A stretch of 14,967 nucleotides of DNA, taken from assembly GCA_945900935.1 (NCBI GenBank), contig CAMDKT010000062.1:1-14967 (forward strand), in the 5' to 3' direction. This document shows, one piece after another, positions 1-7,994 of the stretch. A program made the position numbers and the translations under genes. The stretch's first letter is position 1; the number at the start of each line of letters is the position of its first letter. The notes below the pieces were generated by a model, which saw nothing but the letters and a program-made list of their open reading frames with translations, was not told where the DNA came from and did no database searches. Origin of the DNA: Candidatus Sulfopaludibacter sp. SbA3 (lineage in GTDB: Bacteria > Acidobacteriota > Terriglobia > Bryobacterales > Bryobacteraceae).

Positions 1-32
1 AGGGGGGGGTGAACGGGTACCATCCGGGAGTG

Positions 33-2627
33 TCATAAAAACCGCGCCACAATTAAAGTCATGTCGTCATGCTGCTGGAACCCGGCGGCGAAGGCATCGG
101 CTGCCGACACGATCTTAGGAATCAGTTCCCTCGCCGTGTCCGCGCGGCACGTCTGTAGAAACACGCCCAGCGCCTCCTCGCCCCACTCCTCATCCGCGGC
201 GTTCATCGCCTCGCTGATGCCATCGGTAAAGCCGACAAACACATCTCCGCGCTCAAACTGAAAATTCCCTTGTACAAAACGCGCGGCGCGGAACAGGCCC
301 ACCACCGGCCCGCCGTCCTCCAACCGCAGAATTCTATCACCGCGAAGCACCATGGGCGGACAGTGCCCGCCATTGACATAAGTCAGCATCCGCGTGGCGG
401 GATCGTATTGACTGTAGAAAAGCGTCGCGTAACGGTTGGATGGCGACGAATCAAAAATCAGCCGGTTGAGAGTTCCGATCATCACACCGAGGTCCGGCGG
501 TATCGACATCGCCTGCCCGCGCAGCGCCGATTGCAGACAGGCCATCAACAACGCCGCCGGTATCCCTTTGCCCGACACGTCGCCAATCGAGATAGCGATA
601 ACGCCCGATTCCAGAACCATGAAATCATAACTATCTCCTCCGACGTCTCGCGCCGGGCGGCAGTAGCCGTAGTAATCCAATCCGGCGATCACGGGCAGGT
701 TCTGCGGGAACAGCATCTCCTGAATTTCATGGGCGATCTCCACTTCGCGGTTCCAGCGTTCGCGCTGCGCGACGGCTTCGGTAATGGCCGCCGCGAGTTG
801 GCTGTTCTCCAGCGCCAGTCCCGTTTGCAGCGCCACACTTTGCAGCAGCCGCAAGTCATTTTCGGAGTAAGGTTCCTCACTCCGCTTACGGCCCATACTT
901 ACAAATCCAAGTAGCTTGTCCTTGACGGTCAACGGCAGCAGTAACTCAGCCCCGGTCGCACTTAGCCAGGCAGCTTCCTCCGCGCTAAGTCCTTCCCGGT
1001 AGATCCAAGAGTTTGTATCGTCCAGATATACGCGCAACGGGACGCGGTCCCGGCGCATGACCTCCGCGATCTTCGCCGTGTCCGGCAATGGCGCGCCGCC
1101 GCCATCGGCGAAACCGAGGGCAAACGCCGGCTGGAACACCGCGTCTTCCCGCAACAGCAGGGCGATTCGATCCACGTGGAGCGCTGCCCCGATGCGTGTG
1201 GCCACCGCCTCCAGCAGCGGTCTCGTTTCCACCATCGTCCGTACATCGTCGCTCAGACTGGCCAATACAAGTTCGGCGTTATACGCTTCGCGGAAGAAAC
1301 GCCGATCCACCCAGACCGCCAGCCGCTCCGCCGCGGTCCGCAGACCGAGGAGCATCAATGTGCCAATCGCGACCACTTGCAGGATTTTCGGCCGGTTCAT
1401 CCCCGGCTGCAGCGCCAGCGACACTGCGGTCAGCATCACGCCTAAAATCAGCATCACTCGTAGAACACGCACGCCGCGCCGCGACAAAGCGTACTGCAAA
1501 CCCTGCCGGATCATAATGCTCAACCCGAAAGCGCGGTGCGCAATGATCACATTGGCCAAGGTCACCGGGAACAGGCACATCGCCATCAGCGCTGGAACGA
1601 TTAGCCAATTCGCCTGGGAATCCAAACTCACGCCGAGCACGAACGCGGAGACGATCAGAAGCAGCATCGGCGTGACGGCAAGCATCGCGCCTTTGAGAAT
1701 CGTCTGCAATCGGCGTTTTGAATCCGGATCCTGTAACGTGAACCGCTTGTGAAAAAGTAGCGCGAAGAAGCCGCCGACAGCAGCCATTCCAAGAAATTGA
1801 CGAATACCGGCGGCTCTGTTCGCGGCGGTGATGAATCCCGCCCACTGCGCCGCGTCCCCCCAATCCTTGGCAATGGATTCGGCCATTTGAAGCAAGGCGC
1901 CGGCCGCCAGCACAGCGAGCGTCCCCCGTAACAGCCATGCATGGCGATCCTGCCACTCCGCGCGCCGCGGAAACTCCCACGCAAACCAAAATAGGAATAA
2001 CGCCCAAAGGCTGCGCATCAACGGATGCATTTCGTAGAGAACTGCCGCAAGCCACTCCGGGCCGGGTAAAAAGGAAGGGTGGACAATCACATGCGGAAAG
2101 CTCGCCAACATGCCCATCAATAACCACGCCTGCTTATCCGTAGGGCGCGCCATAACTACCCAAAATCCCACGATCAGGCATAGCAGCGGCATCCCGATGG
2201 TCATCAGCGCCAGGAACAGGATCCGGCTCCAAGGCATGTTGCCGCCTGTTAAAGGCTCTAATTGCCATGTCACTTCGCGACGAGTCCCATCGGCCCCCGA
2301 GACTGTCAGCCGAATACGGTCGCCGGGGAAGTACTTGTCCATGATCCTCTGGCGCGCCGCTTCGCCCGTGTAGCGCTGCCCGTGAACTTCCAGCAGCCGG
2401 TCGCCGCCGCGCAGCCCCGCCTCCGCCGCTCGCGGTGAAACGGAACGGACACTTGGCCACGGCGCGCCGACAATAAAGCCATCCCGAATGAAATTTTCCC
2501 GCCCTCGCATCTGTTGGAAGAACTGCCACGAGACAGCCCCCTGATAACTGCCGAGTATCAGCAGCAGGAGGAATCCTGCCAGCCGAAAAAGGCGTTCTTG
2601 CAGTCTCATTTCCATGGCGTGTGTCAT
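33..2627 (-). CDS. Membrane PDZ-GAF-SpoIIE (PP2C-type) serine/threonine phosphatase
   Basis: Predicted inner-membrane signalling phosphatase of 864 aa. Residue numbers use the ATG at 2627. There is an N-terminal membrane segment (about 12-32), a PDZ-like domain (about 50-125, with a GLRGGDRLLEVHG core), then about eight further hydrophobic segments (about 135-430). A GAF-like domain (about 457-612) follows, and the C-terminal SpoIIE/PP2C domain starts at about 630. PP2C metal-binding and catalytic motifs are all present: VGGDSYD (662-668), GDVSGKG (682-688), NGGHCPP, TDGISEA (801-807) and a final DDM (854-856). Members of this family dephosphorylate Ser/Thr, often on anti-sigma antagonists in partner-switching pathways; no STAS or anti-sigma partner is encoded here. 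The frame stays open upstream to 2756, but that extension is low quality and runs into the divergent sulfatase. I therefore chose the first Met of the MTHAMEM cluster (2627); 2615 and 2609 are possible. No clear Shine-Dalgarno precedes any of them. The family call is firm; the input and target are unknown. Confidence 0.9.
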   Translation of the reverse strand: MTHAMEMRLQERLFRLAGFLLLLILGSYQGAVSWQFFQQMRGRENFIRDGFIVGAPWPSVRSVSPRAAEAGLRGGDRLLEVHGQRYTGEAARQRIMDKYFPGDRIRLTVSGADGTRREVTWQLEPLTGGNMPWSRILFLALMTIGMPLLCLIVGFWVVMARPTDKQAWLLMGMLASFPHVIVHPSFLPGPEWLAAVLYEMHPLMRSLWALFLFWFAWEFPRRAEWQDRHAWLLRGTLAVLAAGALLQMAESIAKDWGDAAQWAGFITAANRAAGIRQFLGMAAVGGFFALLFHKRFTLQDPDSKRRLQTILKGAMLAVTPMLLLIVSAFVLGVSLDSQANWLIVPALMAMCLFPVTLANVIIAHRAFGLSIMIRQGLQYALSRRGVRVLRVMLILGVMLTAVSLALQPGMNRPKILQVVAIGTLMLLGLRTAAERLAVWVDRRFFREAYNAELVLASLSDDVRTMVETRPLLEAVATRIGAALHVDRIALLLREDAVFQPAFALGFADGGGAPLPDTAKIAEVMRRDRVPLRVYLDDTNSWIYREGLSAEEAAWLSATGAELLLPLTVKDKLLGFVSMGRKRSEEPYSENDLRLLQSVALQTGLALENSQLAAAITEAVAQRERWNREVEIAHEIQEMLFPQNLPVIAGLDYYGYCRPARDVGGDSYDFMVLESGVIAISIGDVSGKGIPAALLMACLQSALRGQAMSIPPDLGVMIGTLNRLIFDSSPSNRYATLFYSQYDPATRMLTYVNGGHCPPMVLRGDRILRLEDGGPVVGLFRAARFVQGNFQFERGDVFVGFTDGISEAMNAADEEWGEEALGVFLQTCRADTARELIPKIVSAADAFAAGFQQHDDMTLIVARFL

Positions 2628-2649
2628 TATCCCATGGGTGCGATAGAAT
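2621..2649 (+). promoter_or_regulatory. Candidate promoter of the sulfatase operon
   Basis: A -35-like GTGTCA (2621-2626, 4 of 6 to consensus) is followed after 17 nt by TAGAAT (2644-2649, 5 of 6 to TATAAT). The expected transcription start at about 2656 is only a few bases before the ATG at 2659. That ATG has no Shine-Dalgarno, so the message would be nearly leaderless. The site overlaps the start of the divergent phosphatase gene. This is prediction from motif spacing only. Confidence 0.4.
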
Positions 2650-2658
2650 GCGTGTTCT

Positions 2659-3963
2659 ATGTGGACTCGCCGGCAATTTCTGCGAACGGGCGCGATGACA
2701 GCGTTCGCCCAGTCGCCTCCCAAACCCAATGTGCTGTTGATTTTGATCGACGACATGGGCTACGCCGACGTCGGGTGTTATGGCGCCAAGGATATCGCGA
2801 CACCGCATATCGACCGCCTCGCTCGCGAGGGCGTGCGCTTGACCGATTGCTACTCCAATGGCCCCGTCTGCACTCCCACCCGTTGCGGTTTGATGACCGG
2901 GCGCTATCAGCAGCGCTTCGGACTGGAATGGGCGCTGGGGCCTGGCGTGAAGGGCTATGGGCTGCGGCCGGAGAACAACACGATTGCTCGCTATCTCAAA
3001 AATGCCGGTTACCGGACAGCCATTTTTGGAAAGTGGCACTTGGGCTACGAACCGGAAGTGGGGCCGAACGCCCATGGATTCGATGAGTTTTATGGCCTGT
3101 TGAGCGGTAACGTGGACCATTATTCCCACAAGGAAATTAACAACGAAGACGACTGGTACGAAGACACCAAGCCGGTGAAAGTGGACGGGTACTCCACCGA
3201 ACTCCTTCGCGATCGCGCGCTGCGGTTCCTCGACGCCAATGCGGCGAAGCCATTCTTCGTGTATCTTCCTTTTAACTCCGTTCATTGGCCGTTTCAAGCG
3301 CCGGGCCGGCCCGGTGATGTCCGGCTGCGGCCGACCTGGTTCGACGGCACCCGCGAGAAGGATTATAAGCCCATGCTGGAGGCAATCGATTCGGCCATCG
3401 GACAAGTGCTCGCGAAGCTGGAAGCCAAGGGCGTTTTGGACAATACCCTCGTCGTCTTCACCAATGACAATGGCGGCGAACGGCTCTCCGACAACCGGCC
3501 GTTCTTTCATCACAAAGCCACGCTTTGGGAGGGCGGCATTCGCGTGCCAGGAATCCTCCGTTGGCCGGGGCGGTTGCCGAAGGGGAAGGTCAGCGCGCAG
3601 CCCGCCATGTCCATGGATCTGACGGCGACCATCGCCGACGCTTGCGGTATTTTTCCCGACCCGGCGCAGCCGTTTGACGGCCACAGCCTCCTCCCCATAT
3701 TGGATGGCCGAAAGCCCTTAGAAGAGCGGACTTTCTTCTGGCGCATCAACCGCGCGGATCGCAAGCAACGCGCTTGCCGGCGAGGGAATTGGAAATGGAT
3801 CAGCGACGCTGGATTCGATCAGCTCTACGATCTGAGCAAGGACTTGGGCGAACGAAACGACGTGGCCTTTGCCCATCCAAAACTGGCCAGGGAATTAGAG
3901 GGTTTGTTCAATGATTGGGAGACAATGCTGAAGAAGAACCCGCCGCCGAAGGTGATCGCGTGA
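2659..3963 (+). CDS. Arylsulfatase A-like sulfatase (first tandem copy)
   Basis: Hydrolyses sulfate esters, presumably on a sulfated glycan outside the cytoplasm; 434 aa. The N-terminus has a Tat-like TRRQFLRTG followed by a short AMTAFAQ stretch, so it is probably exported. Alkaline-phosphatase-fold sulfatase landmarks are complete: metal-binding D31-D32, the formylglycine motif C71-T-P-T-R75, K125 and H127 in FGKWHLG, H209 in SVHWPF, D270-N271 in TNDNGG, and K286. The active-site Cys must be oxidised to formylglycine by an FGE, which is not encoded in this window. The gene is the head of a four-gene overlapping run; its TGA overlaps the GTG start of the next gene by 4 nt. It is strongly similar to that next gene over most of its length, so the pair is a tandem duplication. 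The ATG at 2659 lacks a Shine-Dalgarno but sits just after a good -10 box. Family is certain; the substrate (for example GALNS-like or arylsulfatase A-like) cannot be read from the sequence. Confidence 0.93.
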   Translation: MWTRRQFLRTGAMTAFAQSPPKPNVLLILIDDMGYADVGCYGAKDIATPHIDRLAREGVRLTDCYSNGPVCTPTRCGLMTGRYQQRFGLEWALGPGVKGYGLRPENNTIARYLKNAGYRTAIFGKWHLGYEPEVGPNAHGFDEFYGLLSGNVDHYSHKEINNEDDWYEDTKPVKVDGYSTELLRDRALRFLDANAAKPFFVYLPFNSVHWPFQAPGRPGDVRLRPTWFDGTREKDYKPMLEAIDSAIGQVLAKLEAKGVLDNTLVVFTNDNGGERLSDNRPFFHHKATLWEGGIRVPGILRWPGRLPKGKVSAQPAMSMDLTATIADACGIFPDPAQPFDGHSLLPILDGRKPLEERTFFWRINRADRKQRACRRGNWKWISDAGFDQLYDLSKDLGERNDVAFAHPKLARELEGLFNDWETMLKKNPPPKVIA

Positions 3964-5228
3964 TTAGCCGGCGCGCGTTTCTAGCGTCGCTGCAATTGGG
4001 CCGGCGTCCCAACGTTGTCGTGTTTCTATCCGACGACATGGGCTGGGCCGACATCAGTTGTTATGGCGCGAAAGACATCAAGACCCCGAATATTGACCGG
4101 TTGGCGCGGGAGGGCGTGAAGCTCTCCGATTGTTATTCCAACGGGCCCGTTTGTACGCCGACGCGCTGTGGCCTCATGACCGGGCGCTACCAGCAGCGCT
4201 ACGGCCGCGGCCTGGAATGGGCGCTATTGCCCACGAATGTGAACGTGGGGCTCGATCCAAAGCACGCCACGCTGCCCCGCCTTTTGAAGAATTCCGGCTA
4301 CAAAACGGCGATCTTCGGCAAATGGCATTTGGGGCGTGAGACTCAGTTTTCGCCCATTCATCATGGCTTCGACGAATACTATGGCCTCACCGGCGGCAAC
4401 GTGGACATGTATTCGAAAGAGGACCGTTTCAAGAACTACGACTTCTACGACGGACTCGAAAAGGCCGCGACGGCGCCGGGCTATTTGACAGAGCTACTCG
4501 CCGGCCGGGCGGAGAAATTTATCACCGCCAACAAGGCCAATCCGTTCTTCCTCTACATGCCATTCAACGCGGTCCATTGGCCGTTTCAAGGGCCGGGGCG
4601 GCCGGAGTCCGTGCGCGACATGAAAAGCTGGTACGATGGCACGCGTTTGGGCGAGTACAAGCCGATGCTGGAGGCGATGGACGCCGCGGTTGGACGCGTC
4701 TTGAACACGCTTGATACGTTGGGGCTCGCGCAAAACACGCTCGTGATTTTCACCAACGACAATGGCGGCGAACGGCTGAGCGACAACGGTCCCTTCCGGC
4801 ATCACAAAGCCACGCTGTGGGAAGGCGGGATTCGTGTCCCTGGGCTGGTTCGATGGCCCGGCAAGGTGCCCAGAGGCAAAACAAACGCCCAGGTCTGCAT
4901 GTCCATGGATTTCACTGCGACCATCGCTGCGGCCTGCGGTGCCAAGGCTGTGGATCCGTTCGATGGGATCGACCTTTTGCCGGTCCTCTCGGGGCGTTCG
5001 GGCGTACAGGAGCGGGACCTGTTCTGGCGGATTAATCAGCCGAATCAGCGGATGCGCGCCGTGCGAAGCGGAAAATGGAAGTACATTCTGGATGGCGGGA
5101 TTCATAACATGTATGACTTGTCGAATGATCCGGGAGAGACACGCGACTTGTACTATGTCCACCCGGATGTGGCGGAACGGTTAAAGAAGAAACTCGAAGA
5201 TTGGGAGAAGTCACTCGCGAATGTCTAA
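3960..5228 (+). CDS. Arylsulfatase A-like sulfatase (second tandem copy)
   Basis: Paralogue of the preceding sulfatase; 422 aa from a GTG start at 3960. I chose this GTG because it gives a GTGA overlap with the upstream stop, is preceded by AAGGTG (3949-3954) with 5 nt spacing, and begins directly at the Tat-like SRRAFLAS. A TTG at 3915 would add 15 acidic residues not expected in this family. Catalytic residues are all present: D25-D26, formylglycine motif C65-T-P-T-R69, K121 and H123 in FGKWHLG, H206, D267-N268 in TNDNGG, and K283. The leader is odd: after the twin arginine there are only about eight residues before the first core strand (PNVVVFLSDD), with no clear h-region or AxA site, so export is uncertain. 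It differs from the first copy mainly in the segment at about 150-175, between the GNVDMYS motif and the TELL helix, which may shape substrate choice. Translation is probably coupled to both neighbours. Confidence 0.92.
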   Translation: MISRRAFLASLQLGRRPNVVVFLSDDMGWADISCYGAKDIKTPNIDRLAREGVKLSDCYSNGPVCTPTRCGLMTGRYQQRYGRGLEWALLPTNVNVGLDPKHATLPRLLKNSGYKTAIFGKWHLGRETQFSPIHHGFDEYYGLTGGNVDMYSKEDRFKNYDFYDGLEKAATAPGYLTELLAGRAEKFITANKANPFFLYMPFNAVHWPFQGPGRPESVRDMKSWYDGTRLGEYKPMLEAMDAAVGRVLNTLDTLGLAQNTLVIFTNDNGGERLSDNGPFRHHKATLWEGGIRVPGLVRWPGKVPRGKTNAQVCMSMDFTATIAAACGAKAVDPFDGIDLLPVLSGRSGVQERDLFWRINQPNQRMRAVRSGKWKYILDGGIHNMYDLSNDPGETRDLYYVHPDVAERLKKKLEDWEKSLANV

Positions 5229-6648
5229 TTTGACTCGACGGGCCTTTGTGGCCGCGGCAATTCCAACTCGCCGGCCGAATATCGTATTCCTGATGCCCGA
5301 TCAGCACCGCTATCACAGCGTCGGCTGTCTGGGAAACAGCGAAGTAAGGACCCCGCATATCGACAAACTCGCAAGCGAGGGCGTCACGCTCCATCACACC
5401 TTCGCCAACACCCCCGTGTGCTGCCCGGCGCGCGCAATTCTGTTGACAGGGCAGTATTGCCATCGCAACGGAATGATCGCCAATGATCTGCGGCTGCGCG
5501 AGGAAAGTGTCAGTTTTGCTGAGATTCTAGCGAAAGCCGGGTACCGCACGGGCTTCGTCGGCAAGTGGCATTTGGATGGTGGACAACGCGAACCCGGCTG
5601 GGTGCCCCCCGGCCCGCGAAGACAGGGTTTTGAATTCTGGGCCGCGCATCAATGCAGCCATCGCCATTTTGAGAACCACTATTTTCGCGATGACCCCAAG
5701 CCGATCCACTTTGGAAAGTTTGAAGCCGAGGGTTGGGCCGATGTCGCTGTAGACTTTCTTAACGCGGTGAAATCGGATAAACGCCCGTTCTATCTAACCG
5801 TGCAGTGGGGGCCGCCGCATGATCCATATAAAGCGCCGGCGAATTACTCAAAACTGTATGATCCGGCTAAGTTAACCATGCGCGCGAATTATAAGTCCGG
5901 CAACGTTCCGGTGCCAGCGGCGATTGCCGAGTACTATGGCATGGTGACAGCGATTGACGATCAAGTCGGGCGCTTGATGGCGAAGCTCGACGAATTAGGC
6001 CTGCGGGAAAACACGATCGTGCTGTACTCCTCCGATCACGGCGACATGCTCGGCTCGCAGGGAGCCCGGCTGAAGCGGAAGCCGTGGGAGGAATCGATTC
6101 GCGTGCCCGGCTTCATTCGATGGCCCGAGCGCGTGAAGGCGGGCGCGCAAAGCGACGTGTTCTTCACCCACGTGGATTTCGCCCCAACCCTGCTCGGCAT
6201 GGCCGGACTCCCGGTGCCGAAAGCAATGCAAGGTAAAGATCTATCGAAACCGATTGTCGAGGGCAAAGGCAAGAGCCCGGATTCGGCATTCTTCCAGATC
6301 TTCGGACCCTACACGGGCGACGGCACCGATGCCGGCTGGCGCGGCGTCCGCACCGCCACGCACATGTACGCGCGCTACGCCGATAAGCCTTGGGTCCTTT
6401 ATGATCTGAAGGCCGATCCCATGCAGCGCAATAACCTGGTCGGCAAGACGCCGGTTGTTCAGGCGGCATTGGAAAAACGTCTGGTTCGATGGATGAAAGA
6501 AACGGGCGACTCCTGGGCGTTCAATTGGAGCCACAAGCTCGAAGACGCCGGACGCCTCTACAAACACAAGACTTTTTACACGGTACAGGAGTATCTGGAA
6601 TGGGCCAAAGAGCATCCCGAATTAGACCCCGAATTAAACAAGGTCTAG
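5221..6648 (+). CDS. Sulfatase, choline-sulfatase/iduronate-sulfatase-like branch
   Basis: Third formylglycine sulfatase of the run; 475 aa, clearly more distant from the other two. The signature is C67-C-P-A-R71 within a TPVCCPARA context. D27-Q28 replaces the DD pair seen in the tandem copies, as is usual for this branch. K115 and H117 lie in VGKWHLD, H200 in GPPHDP, D272-H273 in SSDHGDMLG, and K287 follows. The SSDHGDMLG motif and the layout resemble choline-sulfatase, iduronate-2-sulfatase and heparan-type sulfatases; the actual substrate is not determined. The leader NLTRRAFVAAA is Tat-like but very short. The ATG at 5221 overlaps the previous gene by 8 nt, with GGGAGAAG (5203-5210) about 10 nt upstream as a plausible ribosome site. 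Needs formylglycine maturation from elsewhere. The last 49 nt overlap the esterase start. Confidence 0.92.
   Translation: MSNLTRRAFVAAAIPTRRPNIVFLMPDQHRYHSVGCLGNSEVRTPHIDKLASEGVTLHHTFANTPVCCPARAILLTGQYCHRNGMIANDLRLREESVSFAEILAKAGYRTGFVGKWHLDGGQREPGWVPPGPRRQGFEFWAAHQCSHRHFENHYFRDDPKPIHFGKFEAEGWADVAVDFLNAVKSDKRPFYLTVQWGPPHDPYKAPANYSKLYDPAKLTMRANYKSGNVPVPAAIAEYYGMVTAIDDQVGRLMAKLDELGLRENTIVLYSSDHGDMLGSQGARLKRKPWEESIRVPGFIRWPERVKAGAQSDVFFTHVDFAPTLLGMAGLPVPKAMQGKDLSKPIVEGKGKSPDSAFFQIFGPYTGDGTDAGWRGVRTATHMYARYADKPWVLYDLKADPMQRNNLVGKTPVVQAALEKRLVRWMKETGDSWAFNWSHKLEDAGRLYKHKTFYTVQEYLEWAKEHPELDPELNKV
6587..6591 (+). promoter_or_regulatory. Ribosome binding site deciding the esterase start
   Basis: AGGAG lies inside the 3' end of the third sulfatase, 8 nt before an ATG at 6600. 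It is the clearest Shine-Dalgarno in the operon. It selects 6600 over the upstream in-frame ATG at 6489, and gives a protein that starts directly with a signal peptide. Confidence 0.65.
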
Positions 6649-7994
6649 CGGCGATCATATTCGCGGCGGCGATCCAAGCCGAAGTCCGCTTGCCGGCCAT
6701 ATTGAGTGACCACATGGTGGTGCAGGCCGGCGTGCCAGTGCGGCTATGGGGCTGGGCGGGTCCGGAAGAAACGGTTACGGCCCACATTGGCGCCGCCGCG
6801 CCGGTAGTTACAAAGGCTAACGCAGCGGGTAAGTGGCAAGTCTTTCTGCCGAAACTCGCCGCCGGCGGACCTTATACGATCAGCGTGAATCAGCGAGCGA
6901 TTCAGGATGTCCTGGCCGGGGACGTCTGGGTCGCCAGCGGGCAATCGAACATGGCGTTCACACTGGCCCGAAGCGATGGCGGACCGGAAGAAGCCAAAAA
7001 GGCGGCATTCCCGCGTCTCCGATTTTTCAAGATTCCAAACACGCCGGCGGACACGCCGCAAGACGACGTAACCGGAACCTGGGAGGCATTGACGCCGGAA
7101 AACGCCGGCAAATATTCAGGCGTCGCCTACCATTTCGCAAAAAGTTTGCACTTGGAACGGAAGACGCCGATGGCCGTAATCCAGACCGCTTGGGGCGGCA
7201 CGAATTGTCAGGCCTGGACGCGCCGGGAGGCTTTGTCGTCGGACGCAAATCTCGCCGAGTACGTCGGTCGAGCCTCGAAGACGCCGCAGAATGTGGCCAG
7301 CGCCTTGTGGAATGGAATGGTCGCGCCGATCACGCTGTATCCGGTCAAGGGGTTCATCTGGTATCAGGGCGAGGCGAACATGCGAGTCCCCGACGCGGGA
7401 CTTTATCGCAAGTTGTTTGGCGCGATGATTCAAGACTGGCGGACCCAGTGGGGGCAAGGTGACTTACCGTTCCTGTGGGTGCTGCTCGCGCCATTTGGCG
7501 CTCCGGCGGCTGATTTACCATTGACGCGGGAATCACAATTGGAAACGCTGCGCCTGGCCAACGTAGGTTTCGCGAATACGATGGGTGTGGGAAACGCCAA
7601 GGACATCCATCCGACGAATAAAAAGACCGTCGGCGAGCGGTTGGCAAACGCCGCCCGCCGCGTGGCGTACGGCAGCGCGACGGCTCCGGTGAGCCCCGTG
7701 TTGCGGCAGTTGACGGCCGAAGGCGCGGGACTTCGAATGTGGTTCGACAACGCTGGTACCGGATTGAAAATCGCCGGCGATCCGGAGTTTGCGTTTGAGA
7801 TTGCCGGTGAGGACGAGAAATATGTGCCTGCCGACGCAAAGGCGCAGGGGGCGACAGTGCTGGTTTTAGCGCCCTCGGTGCCGGAGCCCGTCTTCGTGCG
7901 GTACGCCTACCGGGATATAGCGCCGGATGCGTTATATTCCATCGCCGGCGTGCCCGCGGCGCCAGTACGCGCGCGGCTGGGCCGACCGAAATGA
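6600..7994 (+). CDS. Sialate O-acetylesterase-like SGNH (SASA) carbohydrate esterase
   Basis: Predicted secreted acetylesterase that removes O-acetyl groups from sugars; 464 aa. The N-terminus is a Sec-type signal peptide: basic MGQRASRIRPRIKQ, hydrophobic LAAIIFAAAI, likely cut after IQA (about residue 27). The mature protein opens with the LPAILSDHMVVQ strand typical of sialate O-acetylesterases. SGNH blocks: GQSNM with nucleophile Ser116, the block-II glycine region AWGGTNCQAW (197-206), the WYQGEAN block (254-260), and the catalytic dyad D335-I-H337-P. The fold is therefore well supported, but a substrate other than sialic acid (acetylated polysaccharide, xylan or pectin-like) is equally possible, as bacterial members vary. 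The start at 6600 overlaps the upstream sulfatase by 49 nt and has a good ribosome site. A frame extension back to 6489 is rejected because it would bury the signal peptide. Clustering with three sulfatases suggests joint trimming of sulfate and acetyl decorations from one glycan. Confidence 0.88.
   Translation: MGQRASRIRPRIKQGLAAIIFAAAIQAEVRLPAILSDHMVVQAGVPVRLWGWAGPEETVTAHIGAAAPVVTKANAAGKWQVFLPKLAAGGPYTISVNQRAIQDVLAGDVWVASGQSNMAFTLARSDGGPEEAKKAAFPRLRFFKIPNTPADTPQDDVTGTWEALTPENAGKYSGVAYHFAKSLHLERKTPMAVIQTAWGGTNCQAWTRREALSSDANLAEYVGRASKTPQNVASALWNGMVAPITLYPVKGFIWYQGEANMRVPDAGLYRKLFGAMIQDWRTQWGQGDLPFLWVLLAPFGAPAADLPLTRESQLETLRLANVGFANTMGVGNAKDIHPTNKKTVGERLANAARRVAYGSATAPVSPVLRQLTAEGAGLRMWFDNAGTGLKIAGDPEFAFEIAGEDEKYVPADAKAQGATVLVLAPSVPEPVFVRYAYRDIAPDALYSIAGVPAAPVRARLGRPK

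Noticed and set aside
1..32. Run of eight G and a short stretch beyond the phosphatase stop
   Set aside because: Too short to interpret; the G-run could be real or a sequence-end artefact, and no terminator hairpin is visible.
2628..2756. Upstream extension of the phosphatase frame
   Set aside because: The 43 extra residues overlap the start of the divergent sulfatase, contain no membrane or family feature, and precede the natural start of the first membrane segment.
2134..3684. Long minus-strand frame opposite the first sulfatase and the phosphatase N-terminus
   Set aside because: It is antisense to genes with complete catalytic motifs, has low-quality Arg/Pro/His-rich composition, and shows no recognisable domain.
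3915..3959. TTG start for the second sulfatase
   Set aside because: It adds an acidic tail before the Tat-like motif; the GTG at 3960 has a ribosome site and a GTGA overlap with the upstream stop.
6489..6599. Longer N-terminus for the acetylesterase
   Set aside because: It would place the signal peptide internally, and it is an out-of-frame reading of the third sulfatase; the ATG at 6600 has a proper AGGAG.
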